From positions 10,158,152 through 10,222,151 of the forward strand of contig CM029383.1 in NCBI GenBank assembly GCA_017165825.1: DNA of 64,000 nucleotides, read 5' to 3'. Of the stretch, positions 33,905 to 43,848 are shown one piece after another. The translations under genes were made by a program, and so were the position numbers. Below the pieces are notes generated by a model, which did not search any database, was not told where the DNA came from, and saw only the letters and a list, made by a program, of their open reading frames with translations. The stretch is from Hepsetus odoe. Lineage: Eukaryota > Chordata > Actinopteri > Characiformes > Hepsetidae. Each line of letters opens with the position of its first letter. Positions within the stretch are counted from its first letter, which is position 1.

Positions 33905-35041
33905 TACATTCACTGCACACAAAAACATTCACAAGAATCTGCATCTACACAAAATTATTTTTTTTAAAACACATGATTTATTTAATATTACAACTACAAA
34001 GTTACCCCCATGAACAGGATCTTTTGTAATTTCAATTTTCACTTAATTTTTAATGAATTAATGAGGAATGGGCAATCTGGCCATTGTGTTGAAAAAATGT
34101 GTTGTGTTTTGCCCTTTCCCAATATCAGTCTTTTCTGTCCATTTCAACTTCAAAAAAGGTGTGTACTGTATATTGTGAGTGTCATCTATTATTTGTTTCA
34201 CCAACCCTTAGTTTAAATGAACAAAAACAGAAATAAGTTGAATACAATTAAACAGGTGTCCTCACCCAGTAAAGTAAGGGCTCTATGATGAGGGAGAACA
34301 GAAAGCAGAAAGAAAGGAGAAAGCAAGAAAAAAAAGAAACTGTCAGACTTCCTCAGTATTTGATTGTAAACAGTATTTATTTCCAACACATACACACACA
34401 AATACACATACACATTATAGTGTGGGGTGGTTGTGAAATTGAGAAAATTTGGTTTTTGGTTTGCACTCACTGTCAGTACACTTTTTCAAGTCAAACTGAA
34501 CTTATGATCACTCAAACACAAAAACACACTCACACGCACACACAAACACTCACAGATAGACACTTTTGAGTGTGACCATCTGAATGTGCTGTTTCAGAAA
34601 ACAACTCAGGCTTTTGATGAGGTTGCTGAACTGTTGGTCTAAGTGCACATCTTTGGTAGGCCACGAAAAGCACTCTGATTCCTGGAGTCAACTGGAAAAG
34701 CAATTTAAAGCAAAAAAAAAAAGTCTGAAATCTCTCCTTCTCTCTCTCTCCCTCCCTTTCCATCCTCTCTGGCCGCATGACTTGAGAGCAATTGCTAGGG
34801 ACAGCATTTTTTCTTTTGATGTACGGAAAGCCAAGGTTAATCCAAATCTGCCTGGCTGCGATTTTTCACAATGTATTACCCATGCTTTAAATGTAAGTAA
34901 TGGCTTTTCTATTCTGGGAGAGCCTGTCACAGGGGGTTAGAGGAAGGGTGGGGAGGTGTGGGCATATGACGAAATCTATGAGAAAAAAAAAAAAAAAGAG
35001 TGCCCCAAACACGCCCATAAGATGAAGGCATTAGTGTGGGT

Positions 35042-35079
<38 letters not shown>

Positions 35080-36609
35080 TAGATAGATAGATTAGATAAG
35101 GGGAAGTGATATGTCAAAGAAAAGGCTTTACTAAGCAAGCGGGAGGGAGAATAGAGCAATGAAAAGCAGAGGGATCAGTGTGTGTTCTATGTCTACATAT
35201 GTCTACAGCATGTCTACAGCAGGGCAGGTGTGTAATTAACTCTCCCTACTCTTAGAACTCATGATTCAACTGAACCTAAAAAGACCCATAATGAACCGAA
35301 GAACCAAGCAGATAACACACCACAACACAGAAGAAACACACAAGACAGATGCACTGTAACATGAACTCACAGTCACCTAAGCTAGGGTTAGCTACAATGT
35401 CCTATTGGACATTTGCTTAAAAATGTAAGTTAAAAATAGAAATGAGTTAGAAAAAGGTAGAAAAATTAGAAATACATGTAATGTGAACAATTGTTAAACA
35501 GGCTTTGTGGAGAACAAACAATATCCAGGACAAATATGATTACTTTTGTGCATCTATAAGTCACTTCTGACATTCAAATTGTGCCATATAGAAACTATAT
35601 AAGAAACATGACCTTATCAATTAGTGCACAACTATTGATTAGAAATTAACACTTGTCGCTATCAGTCCCTTAACCACTGGAGAGATTGCCTATTCCAAAA
35701 AGGAATTATAAAATTACTAAACTTAAGAAGGAGAACCATGCCTGAAGCTGCTCATTTTTAAGAGTTTTCAGAACCCACCACCAGCCCATCCCCTCCAAGT
35801 TTCTCAGTTCTCTCAGCCCTGTCTCCATCAGCCAGGACTTCCCTCCTTCCCTTCTACTTTGCCGCTGTCTGACATTTCTGTTCAGCTCCTATCCATTGTT
35901 CTTTACAATTCTACCTCACTTGGTTGAATGACAGAGCAAACAAAGCCTGTTATTTGTGTGTGCTTGTGTGTGTGTGTGTGTGTGAGTGGGTATATTAGCT
36001 ATAGGAATTGGCAGGGTCAGGGTGTTGGAGTGAGTTTCATCCACCACAGCAGTTGGGGGACCAGCCAAATCTGAAAATGTACCCAGAAGTCAGAAACAGG
36101 CAACACGGTACATGTCCTGTGCTTAACAAAAAAAGAAAAAAAAATTTTTTAAATTAACTAATTTGTGTTTCTCTGACTAAAACAAATCAAAAATAAGGAA
36201 TCAAAATAAGAGGTATCTGGCTGCCATAAAAACCTGAAAATGTCTCTCTCTCTCTGTTTCTCTCTGTCTCTCTATCTGTATCTCTCTCAGAAAACCCACT
36301 CTCAGTTGCAGACGCTTGAGTCGTGGCACAGTGATCATCACTTAGACAAGCATCACTGCCACTCCTGGAAGCTCACAAACACCACACACAAACCCCCACC
36401 ATACACACATACCCCAGCACCAGACAGCATCTGTTTGTGTGACCGATCTGAGCCAACCAAGCATAGCAGAGTCAAGGTGGATTAAAATTAATTCAGTTCC
36501 ATTAAATCTAATTCAATTAAATGGAATTTAACTTCTTGTTAACAAGAAACAAGATGCAACTGGGTGAAATGAGAAAATGCATACTGCTGAAAGAAGGTAT
36601 CTATATTGC
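33905..36609. other. Unique-looking DNA with (GA)n, (GATA)n and (TG)n
   Basis: (GA)n at 35045-35077 followed by GATA units to 35092, and (TG)n at 35965-35984. The block 34760-34930 is repeat-free with GGTTAATCCAAATC near 34835, and could be conserved non-coding DNA. Frames of 118 codons (34584-34940, plus) and 80 codons (minus) overlap there; neither has a known motif. Confidence 0.4.
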
Positions 36610-36614
36610 ATCTG
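36610..36614. repeat. Target-site duplication ATCTG (left)
   Basis: Five bases identical to 41451-41455, flanking the chromovirus. This is the integrase-made duplication of a Ty3/gypsy insertion. Confidence 0.95.
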
Positions 36615-36862
36615 TGTCATGTTTGGTCGTTCGGTGTGGAAAAAGGAAGCGGAGGCGCAAACGCACGGAGAATGCAAAGTAACCACGTAGGGTCAGTTTC
36701 TTAGTATACACCAAAATAACACAACGGTGAACGGACAATTCCGGATCAGCTTGGCTGCCTTAAGTGATCTCCGCTTCATGTGTTGCAGATCCTGGTGAAA
36801 TGAGAGCGAGAGTGAAAACACGGCTAGTACACCGGGATCGAACTCCGGGTCGCGCCGTGACA
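36615..36862 (-). repeat. 3' LTR of the chromovirus
   Basis: 248 bases, TGTCA...TGACA ends. It lies after the polypurine tract in the sense of the element. Compared with the 5' LTR it carries GTAACCACGTAGGGTCAG in place of GTAAGCTGTCAG and lacks a short GAGACT insertion near its other end. Confidence 0.95.
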
Positions 36863-36878
36863 GGACCCCCCCTTTCAG
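36863..36878 (-). other. Polypurine tract (plus-strand primer)
   Basis: On the minus strand it reads CTGAAAGGGGGGGTCC and directly abuts the 3' LTR, the position of the primer for plus-strand DNA synthesis in LTR elements. Confidence 0.85.
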
Positions 36879-36942
36879 GTGCGGGCTCCGACTGCACTGA
36901 CCCAGGGGAGCCACCACCCGCGGCCTCCGAGGAATGTGCGAA

Positions 36943-37385
36943 TCACCATGTGTGTCTGGGAGGGCGTCCCCGGGGAAGCGAAGCAGGCCAATTTGGGTGA
37001 TTCCTATGGAAATCAGCCTTGAGTTGTGGACAAAGAACATCTCACGAGGCGACCCAGCTCCGCTCCTCCAGACCATACCCCTCCTAGTCCACTAGGTACT
37101 GCAACACTCCTCGGCGACGGCGGGAGTCCAGGATCTCGGTGATCCTGTGTGCTGGGCCACTGTCCGTCTCAATGGGCGGAGGAGGGTCTCTCATGACACC
37201 CCCTCGAGCTAACAGTCCCGGGATCACTAGCTTCAGAGTGGAGACATGAAAAGTGGGGTGAACATTCATAAATGGGGGCAGTTTCAGTCAATATGTAACC
37301 GGGATTATACTGTTCTCTACTACAAATGGACCTATGAACCGGGGCGATAATTTCGTACAGGATAGTTTGAGGTCTCGAAGTGGAG
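36943..37385 (-). pseudogene. Integrase tail and chromodomain, broken
   Basis: After an insertion-type frameshift near 37380 the minus strand encodes the distal integrase, including FMNVHPTFHVSTLKLVIPG (a PTFHVSxLK motif typical of Ty3/gypsy integrase tails). A chromodomain follows at about 37165-37045: RITEILDSRRRRGVLQYLVD, then GYGLEERSWVAS. A chromodomain would tether integration complexes to histone marks. It is cut by TAG at 37084-37086, in the place of a conserved aromatic position, and by TGA at 37042-37044. A further TGA lies near 37290. The original frame appears to end at about 36943. Confidence 0.85.
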
Positions 37386-38348
37386 AGCCATACCTTGTCA
37401 CCCGGTGTATATCTTGGGGCTTCTCTCCGATGTCGGTGCGCGAAAGCGACGAATCGCCCGTTCAATGTGCGTGTGGGCCCTTTCCCACACCGGCTCTGCA
37501 CCCCTGAACCAGTTGTCTACACTGGGGACCTCCGTGGGAGTAGGATCCCAGGGGCAAAGTGGTGGTTGGTATCCCAGCACGCATTCGAACGGGGTCATCC
37601 CTGTCGAGGAGTGACGCAACGAGTTCTGAGCGTACTCTGCCCAGTAGAGATACTCCGCCCAGTCGTGTTGCCGGTTGTAACAGTACGCCCGGAGGAATCT
37701 GTTCAGATCTTGAATGGTCCTCTCCGCCTGGCCATTGGTCTGCGGGTGGTGACCAGACGAGAGGGTGACCGTGACCCCGAGTTTCTTTAGGAAGGCCCGC
37801 CAAACCCGTGAGGTGAACTGGGGCCCTCAATCCGACAGGATATCCTCCGGAAGCCCGTAGAACCGGAACACGTTCTGGAACAAAGCATCTGCTATTTGGA
37901 GAGAGGAGGGAAGACTAGTAAAAGGTATGAATCGACATCCTTTTGAAAACCGGTCTACTATCACTAGAACACAGGTGTGCCCCTTAGACTTGGGTAGCTC
38001 AGTGACTAAGTCTATGGAAAGGTGTGTCCATGGCCTCTGGGGCACTGGAAGAGGTTGGAGCTTACAGGCAGGCACCTCTCGCAGGGTCTTCGTTCTTGCA
38101 CAGATCTCGCATGAACGAACAAACGCCCGGACGTCTTGGGCAAGCGTGGGCCACCAATACCGCCTGTTCACCTTTTCTAAGGTGCGTGCTATACCCGGGT
38201 GACCTGCTGCTGGAGAGACATGGACCCACCTGAGTAAGGACCTGCGGAATCGCTCCAGCACATGGATCCGATCGGGAGGGCATTCCCCCGGTCTGGGGGT
38301 TCTCCTGGCTTCCTGGAGGATGTCCCGCTCGAGATCCCACTGCACCGG
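37386..38348 (-). pseudogene. Chromovirus integrase, broken
   Basis: Integrase inserts the cDNA. From just after the stop at 38349 the frame encodes an HHCC zinc-binding domain: His42 and His49 (VHVSPAAGHPG) and Cys79 and Cys82 (CEIC), counting from the codon at 38345. The catalytic core starts at Asp112 (WTHLSIDLV). The second catalytic Asp172 (EDILSD) stands immediately before a TGA at 37827-37829. Beyond it the same frame gives GPQF and QTNGQAERT with the catalytic Glu, then FECVLGYQPPLCPW. A frameshift between about 37470 and 37435 moves the rest (HRHRREAPRYTPGDKVWLS) to another frame. In related elements the codon after the second Asp is usually Arg, so CGA to TGA decay is likely. Confidence 0.9.
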
Positions 38349-39929
38349 TTAATCCACCACCGTTGGGGGCAGGATAGGTACTGGTTCTCTTTGGGTCTCC
38401 ACCGGGTTATGCATGCGGGACAAAGCATCTGCTTTCCCATTTTTGGATACGGGACGATAGGTAATAGAAAAAGAGAACCGAGTGAAAAACAAAGCCCACC
38501 TGGCCTGACGGGGGTTGAGTCTTTTGGCCTGCCGGATGTACTCCAAATTCTTATGATCTGTGAGCACCGTGAATGGATGTCGAGCACCCTCTAACCAGTG
38601 GCGCCACTCCTCCAATGCTGCTTTGACTGCTAGCAGTTCCCTATTCCCTATATCGTAGTTTTGCTCCGCCGGGGTCAACTTATGTGAATAGAAGGCGCAT
38701 GGATACAATTTCCTGGGGTTGCCATGGTATTGGGATAAGACAGCTCCCAGCCCCACCTCGGATGCATCTACCTCTACGATAAACGGCCTCCCGGGGTCCG
38801 GGAGCTTAAGGATAGGTGCTGTCGTAAAACGTCTCTTTAACTCCTCAAAAGCTACACGTGCCTCCTGGGTCCAGATCAAGGACACAGGTTTGCCTCTCAA
38901 CAAGGAGGACAGGGGAGCTGCCACCGTGCTAAAGTTCCTGATGAACCTTCTGTAAAAGTTTGCAAACCCCAGGAACCTCTGTAACTGTTTGACGGTACGA
39001 GGCTCAGGCCAGTTTATGACTGCCTCTACCTTGCCTCTCTCCATCCTTACCCCCCGGGGCCCAATGAGGTAACCAAGGAATCCTATCTCGGCTTTGTGAA
39101 ACTCGCACTTCTCCGCCTTTACGTACAACCCATGTGAGAGCAAACGAGAGAGCACCATACCAACCTGGGAGACATGTTCGTCATAGGATTTGGAAAAAAA
39201 CAAAATGTCGTCCAGGTATACTATCACAAATTTGCCTAGCATGTCTCTCAGGATGTCGTTAACGAAGGACTGGAAGACAGCTGGGGCATTTGCGAGCCCG
39301 AACGGCATTACCCTGTACATATAGTGGCCTGAGGTGGTACTGAATGCTGTCTTCCATTCGTCCCCTTTTTGTATCCTCACCAAGTTGTACGCGCTGCGGA
39401 GGTCTAGTTTGGTAAAGATTTTGGCCCCTTGGAGTTGTTCTAAGGCAGAGGGAACCAGGGGGAGCGGGTAACGGTACTTAACAGTCACCGAGTTCAGGCC
39501 TCTATAGTCGATGCAAGGCCTGAGTCCTCCGTCCTTCTTTTTCACGAAGAAAAACCCGGCGGAGGCTGGCGAGGTGGACCGCACGATGAACCCCTGAGCT
39601 AATGCCTCGGCAATGTACTCCTCCATTGCTCTCGTTTCTGGGCCCGATAACGGGTAGATGCGAGAGTGAGGGGGTGTAGCACCAGGCAGGAGATCAATCG
39701 CACAGTTCCAGGGTCTGTGTGGGGGAAGCCGCGTAGCCCTTCTGGAGCTAAAAACCTGCCTCCAGGGGGCGTACTCAGTTGGGATGGCCGGAGGTAGGTG
39801 AGCCAAGGGGCTCTCCACTGAGGTAGAGGACACAGATAGCCTTGGAGGGAGGCAACGGGCAGCGCACCCTGGGGCCCATGACTGGATCTGTCCCGTTGTC
39901 CAGTCCACTACAGGGTTGTGAGACCTCAA
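38349..39929 (-). pseudogene. Chromovirus reverse transcriptase and RNase H
   Basis: An uninterrupted 526-codon stretch between two nonsense codons. It copies the element RNA into DNA and degrades the RNA strand. Reverse transcriptase spans about residues 95-290: KKDGGLRPCIDYRGLN (130-145), Asp176 in TKLDLRSAYN and the YLDD box at 238-241 with both catalytic Asp. The connection runs to about 380. RNase H spans about 383-505 with Asp388 (VEVDAS), Glu431 (GNRELLAV) and Asp458 (LTDHKNL), so its visible catalytic acids are intact. There is no true start codon at 39929; the first codon there is TTG following the TGA, so this part was made as the continuation of Gag-protease. It ends with TAA at 38349-38351. 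Confidence 0.95.
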
Positions 39930-41207
39930 TCAAGGGAGACCTAATACCATTTCGTAGCTGGACTGGGTGAGAACAAAGAATGTGATGTGCTCTGTATGGG
40001 ATGGCTGGACGGTAAGTTTGACTGGGTTGGTTACCTGTGACAACCCGTTGTTCGGGATGGGTCTCCCATCCACGGCTCGGATGGTAACCGATCGGTCTAA
40101 TGCATGACGGGGTACCCGCAGGCGATCTGCAATGGAAGCGGAGAAGAAGTTGCCAGCCGATCCGGAGTCTATTAGTGCTGAAACATAAAACATTTTATTC
40201 GTGTAACCCACAGCAACTTTCACCAAGCATTGGTCAGTCAACAAAGCAGTCTTTGAACAAACTTTTCTTACATAGTCTTTCTGCCTTATGACTGGACAGT
40301 CCTTTTTCCAGTGTTTCGGACTGCCACAATGATGGCAAAGTCTCCAACTACCTTGCCGTACCTTTTCAGACTTGGGCCTCGTGGCTCCAAGTTCCATTGG
40401 TTCTCCCCATTCCCGCCCGGACCGGCGATGTGTGGGGGGGGGACTCCGAGGGTGTGATGGTGGCGATCGGGGTGGCTGTGACTGACGGTGCTGGTCCAGT
40501 CGGATCACTAGGTCGATGACCTCATCTAGCTCTAGTCCCACATCTCTGCATGGCAACTCCCGCTGGAGTTCCTCGTGCAGACCCGCCCGGAACACCGTGA
40601 GGAGGGCCCTGTCATCCCACCTGCTGTGTACCGCGAGGACGCGGAATTCTGTTGCGTAGTCCGCAGCCGAGCGCGCCCCCTCCCGGAGCCTCAGCAATCT
40701 ATCCCCACAGGATATTCCATGGGCGGGATGGTCAAAGACGGCACGGAACTGGTCACAAAACCGTGCATAAGACCGCACCACCCCGTGCTCTCGATCCCAG
40801 ACTGCAGTACCCCACTCTGCCGCACGACCAGAGAGTCGCCCAATGAACGCGGTAATTTTCTCACGGTCCGTCATGTGGGGAAATTGTTCGAAGTACATCG
40901 AAAAGGCGACCAGGAAGCTACGACACGAGTCCGGATCGCCGGCATACCTCTCAGGCAGCGCCATGTGGAGTCCCGTGTCTCTGGGAGGCGGGGTGGCGCT
41001 TGTCTGCAGTTCCAGAGGAGGGGGTGGACCGGCGGCCACCATTAGCTTCTCCATCTGGCTCGAGAGCTCTGCAAGGGCGGCGAAAATGTTGTGTTGCGTC
41101 CGCTCTTGCTCAATCACCCACTCGCGAAGCTCCTCGACTTCTCCCCTTCTCTCTTTGCGGGGGAAACCACCGGCTGCGCCTCCTTGGTGGGTCCGTTCAT
41201 CTGTCAT
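39930..41207 (-). pseudogene. Chromovirus Gag and protease
   Basis: 425 codons from the ATG at 41207-41205 to TGA at 39932-39930. This ATG (MTDERTHQGG) is chosen because the open frame further upstream begins only with a TTG. The start codon lies inside the 5' LTR, six bases from its edge. A Glu/Arg-rich helix likely to form a coiled coil is at residues 22-55. The capsid-like region is about 84-245 (ALPERYAGD, ITAFIGRLSGRAAEWG). A basic, Pro-rich linker is followed by a CCHC zinc knuckle at Cys291, Cys294, His299 and Cys304 for RNA packaging. The aspartic protease active site is Asp347-Ser-Gly in ALIDSGSAGNF. The TGA falls near the protease C-terminus, in frame with RT, at a codon where related elements carry Trp. 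Confidence 0.9.
41191..41199 (-). other. Putative self-priming primer-binding site
   Basis: On the minus strand TGAACGGAC begins two bases inside the 5' LTR edge, where a primer-binding site belongs. It is exactly complementary to GTCCGTTCA at 41317-41309 within the same LTR. No TGG-type tRNA complement is seen next to the LTR. Self-priming by the RNA 5' end is established for Tf1 and proposed for sushi-type elements; its use here is inference. Confidence 0.6.
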
Positions 41208-41450
41208 GTTTGGTTGTTCGGTGTGGAAAAAGGAAGCGGAGGCGCAAACGCACGGAGAATGCAAAGTAAGCTGTCAGTTTCTTAGTATACACCAAAATAA
41301 CACAACGGTGAACGGACAATTCCGGATCGGCTTGGCTGCCTTAAGTGATCTCAGCTTCAGGTGTTGCAGATCCTGATGAAATTAGAGCAAGAGTGAAAAC
41401 ACGTCTAGTACTCCGGAGACTGGGATCAAACTCCGGGGCGCGCAGTGACA
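41202..41450 (-). promoter_or_regulatory. 5' LTR of the chromovirus
   Basis: 249 bases with TGTCA...TGACA ends. In the sense of the element it begins at 41450 and ends ...CATGACA at 41202, supplying the Gag start codon. If the RNA begins at the primer complement (41317), U3 is about 133 bases and R plus U5 about 116. No canonical TATA box or AATAAA signal is seen in it. Confidence 0.9.
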
Positions 41451-41455
41451 ATCTG
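41451..41455. repeat. Target-site duplication ATCTG (right)
   Basis: Identical to 36610-36614. Confidence 0.95.
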
Positions 41456-41926
41456 TTTTTTTTCATATGCAATATTCTTTTTCATATACTAAATAAAAAA
41501 CAATGCCCCACATTGGTCATCACAGGCATCTAGCTAGAACTGAACTTAACAGTTTTCCAGGGCTAAAAAATAAGAAAGAAAACAAAACTTTTAACAGGCA
41601 TGGAAAACAATCATTTTGAGCTGTATTCTACTGCCTAGTCCCAGTATGACCTACAGTACTGAAAAGGGGGCCACATTTTTTTTCAACCATACCACAGAAG
41701 AATAATTTTGGTTCCTTAATAGACCATGATTAATAAAACGTGAGTGTAAAGAAGCCTGAAAATGTTTAAAAGACCTCATAAAATAAGTGCACTTAACTAA
41801 GGAAAGTGTTCTTTCTAAAACCTACACATTACATGGAAGTTTACATACAAATTTTAAAGGTTATTTATTTTTGAAGAAATTGTTTATTGAAATGTCCATT
41901 AGGTAAAACCACATTTTGTATATATA
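41456..41926. other. Unique-looking spacer
   Basis: AT-rich, nothing recognised. Confidence 0.45.
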
Positions 41927-42455
41927 CAGTACTGTGCAAAAGTTTTAAGCAGGTGTGGAAAAAATGCTGTAAACAAAGAATGCTTTCAAAATGGAAGTGT
42001 TAATCATTTATTTTCATCAATCAACAAAATGCAGTGAATTAACAAAAGAGAAATCTAAATCAAATCAATATTTGGTGTGACCACCCTTTGCCTTCAAAAC
42101 AGCACAAATTCTTCTAAGTACACTTGCACACAGTTTATGAAGGAACTTGGCTGGTAGGTTGTTCCAAACATCTTGGAGAACTAACCACAGATCTTCTGTG
42201 GATGTAGGCTTCCTCACATTCTTCTGTCTCTTCATGTAATCCCAGACACACTCTGTGAGGGCCATAAGAATTGATGCTGGTTTGGAGGCAAAATGTAGTA
42301 ACACCTAAATCAAATCAATATTTGATTTTTCTTTTCTTCGCTCACTTTATATTTTGTAAATTGATAAAAACTAACAATCATTATTTATATTTCTGAAAGC
42401 AATCTTTGTTTACAGCATTTTTTCCACACCTACCATAAACTTTGGCACAGTACTG
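41927..42455 (-). mobile_element. Tc1-like MITE, copy 3 (first deletion type)
   Basis: CAGTACTGTGCAAAAG and CTTTGGCACAGTACTG ends, flanked by TA (41925-41926 and 42456-42457) within TA-rich DNA. The minus strand keeps a transposase end (TECVWDYMKRQKNVRKPTST and LQDVWNNLPAKFLHKLCASV). The motif ahead of it, SPDLN in copy 4, is deleted. Structure otherwise matches copy 1. Confidence 0.85.
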
Positions 42456-42771
42456 TATATATATTTATATACAGTTCATGTCCATATATGATCAGATCCA
42501 CCTCATTTGGAGATGAGATTGGAACTGGCCTGTGAATACCAAAATTCCACTATCCCCCACCTAAAATATATTGTCAATGCATATCCCCCTACATTTTTTT
42601 GCCAGGCTAGAAGACTAATAAAATCTCACTTGTTAGCAATGTGTGGGTAAACACACTAGCTTATCATAGTCACATAAAGCTTTAACTGCAATAACTGATT
42701 ATTTATCTCAATTGACTCAAATCTCAAACAGTCCTGCTTGTTTTTTTAAGTGAAAGTGACTATTTGCCAAT
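42456..42771. other. Unique-looking DNA; inverted SINE-tail scrap at its end
   Basis: AAGTGAAAGTGAC at 42749-42761 is the reverse complement of a type A SINE 3' end, just before the head of a plus-strand type A SINE. The rest is not recognised. Confidence 0.45.
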
Positions 42772-43015
42772 GGGGCAGCGCTGGCATAGTGGTTAGGGAC
42801 TAGGACCCAGGACTAGAAGGTAATTGGGTTGATTCCTGGTCCAGTATGTTGCCCTGAGATACCCTTGAGCAAAGTACTGTCCCTATCACTATACATGGAT
42901 GTGGTGAGAGAGGACATTCAAGTGGTTGGTTTTAAGAAGGAAGATGCAAAAGACAGAAAGAAATGGAAACTAATCACCTGGTGTGGCGACACCTAATAGG
43001 GAAGTGGAAATGAGA
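42772..43015 (+). mobile_element. SINE/LINE chimera
   Basis: 42772-42890 is a type A SINE head and half body (GGGGCAGCGCTGGCATAGTGG to TACTGTCCCTATCACT). It then switches without a gap to the 3' end of the RTE-like LINE: ATGGATGTGGTGAGAGAGGA, reading MDVVREDIQVV, then DAKDRKKWKLITW and the tail TGTGGCGACACCTAATAGGG. The two halves come from different families in one orientation. Confidence 0.75.
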
Positions 43016-43792
43016 AGTAGAAAGTAAATTTTCTTAATTTAAGTTTTTTCACAACCCTCACAACATGCCACAAATAGGCAGAAAGAACACAGCAAACAAC
43101 AGTACAAAACCTCTTAAAATAATCAAGTCAATTAGCTGAACAGTAATCTTAAAATGTGAATTATTTGTTGAATTAGTTTCATAAAAGTACTTTACACCGG
43201 GTCAAAAATTTCAAATTGATTGAAGAATTATTTTTTATGTTCTTATGAAAAGTAGAGTCAGCTTTCAATTTTGAGTATCTAAAACTGTCAAAAATGGAAG
43301 ATTTCTCACAATGGTGTGACATCGGCTCTTGACCCTGATACAAATCCATGTCATAAAGTATAATAACCAAGAACTACTCCTGAAAGTGATACTATACTTC
43401 TTGTAGAAAGTACTAGCATCTTCCTCCAGACTCAAATAATGACTCTTCTATTTTACTTCGCCCAGTCCTGCTTATCAATCAATGCAATGACACCAGTGTC
43501 TTCTTGGCAGGCAGCACACAATGGATTGTCTGTCTTTGGGCTGTTCTGCAGGGGCCTGGCTTCGGTGATTAACTGCATTGGCTAAGCGCATTAAAAATGG
43601 CAGGGAGGACATTTCTGCAAGTGCCATATTTGTATCTGTCATGTGATGGGCCCAGAAATCACAAGGAAATAGATCACTCCATATTGCTCACTATGAACTT
43701 CTCAATCACGAGGACAGGCTTTTTGTTCTGACAGCATGATGCCTCCAGAAAAGCATCTCTCGTCACCCCCCACGTAGACATTTTTGATGTGA

Positions 43793-43794
<2 letters not shown>
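43016..43794. other. Unique-looking DNA; candidate conserved block 43.4-43.7 kb
   Basis: No transposon or gene. The block 43440-43700 is repeat-free and contains ATCAATCAATGCAAT (about 43475), GTGATTAACTGCATTGGC and GCATTAAAAATGG, clustered homeodomain and octamer-like motifs. Conservation cannot be judged from one sequence. Confidence 0.35.

Positions 43795-43846
<52 letters not shown>
43795..43846. repeat. (CT)n microsatellite
   Basis: About 26 uninterrupted CT units; the longest pure tract of this type in the window. Confidence 0.95.

Positions 43847-43848
<2 letters not shown>

Larger units (their letters stand above)
36615..41450 (-). mobile_element. Full-length sushi-like Ty3/gypsy chromovirus, inactive
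   Basis: 4,836 bases, bounded by two LTRs and a perfect ATCTG duplication. Read on the minus strand the order is 5' LTR, Gag with coiled coil and CCHC knuckle, aspartic protease, RT, RNase H, integrase, chromodomain, polypurine tract, 3' LTR. Integrase before a C-terminal chromodomain places it among chromoviruses. The Gag type resembles the vertebrate sushi group, from which mammalian genes such as PEG10 were domesticated. Gag, RT, RNase H and most of integrase share one frame, broken by nonsense codons at 39930-39932, 38349-38351 and 37827-37829. Two frameshifts and further stops lie in the integrase tail and chromodomain. The two LTRs differ by about a dozen substitutions and two short indels by eye, so the insertion is not recent. 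Confidence 0.95.

Noticed and set aside
37380..38594. Several plus-strand frames of 69-136 codons in the chromovirus
   Set aside because: Shadows of the GC-rich integrase coding sequence on the minus strand.
39930..39932. Programmed UGA readthrough between Gag-protease and RT
   Set aside because: The stop falls inside the protease C-terminus at a codon where relatives have Trp, and other plain nonsense codons follow downstream.
41205..41264. Gag start at 41264
   Set aside because: The codon there is TTG, not ATG; the first ATG in frame is at 41207-41205.
40575..41376. Plus-strand frames of 156 and 177 codons across gag
   Set aside because: Antisense shadows of gag and the LTR; the minus frame carries the zinc knuckle and protease motifs.
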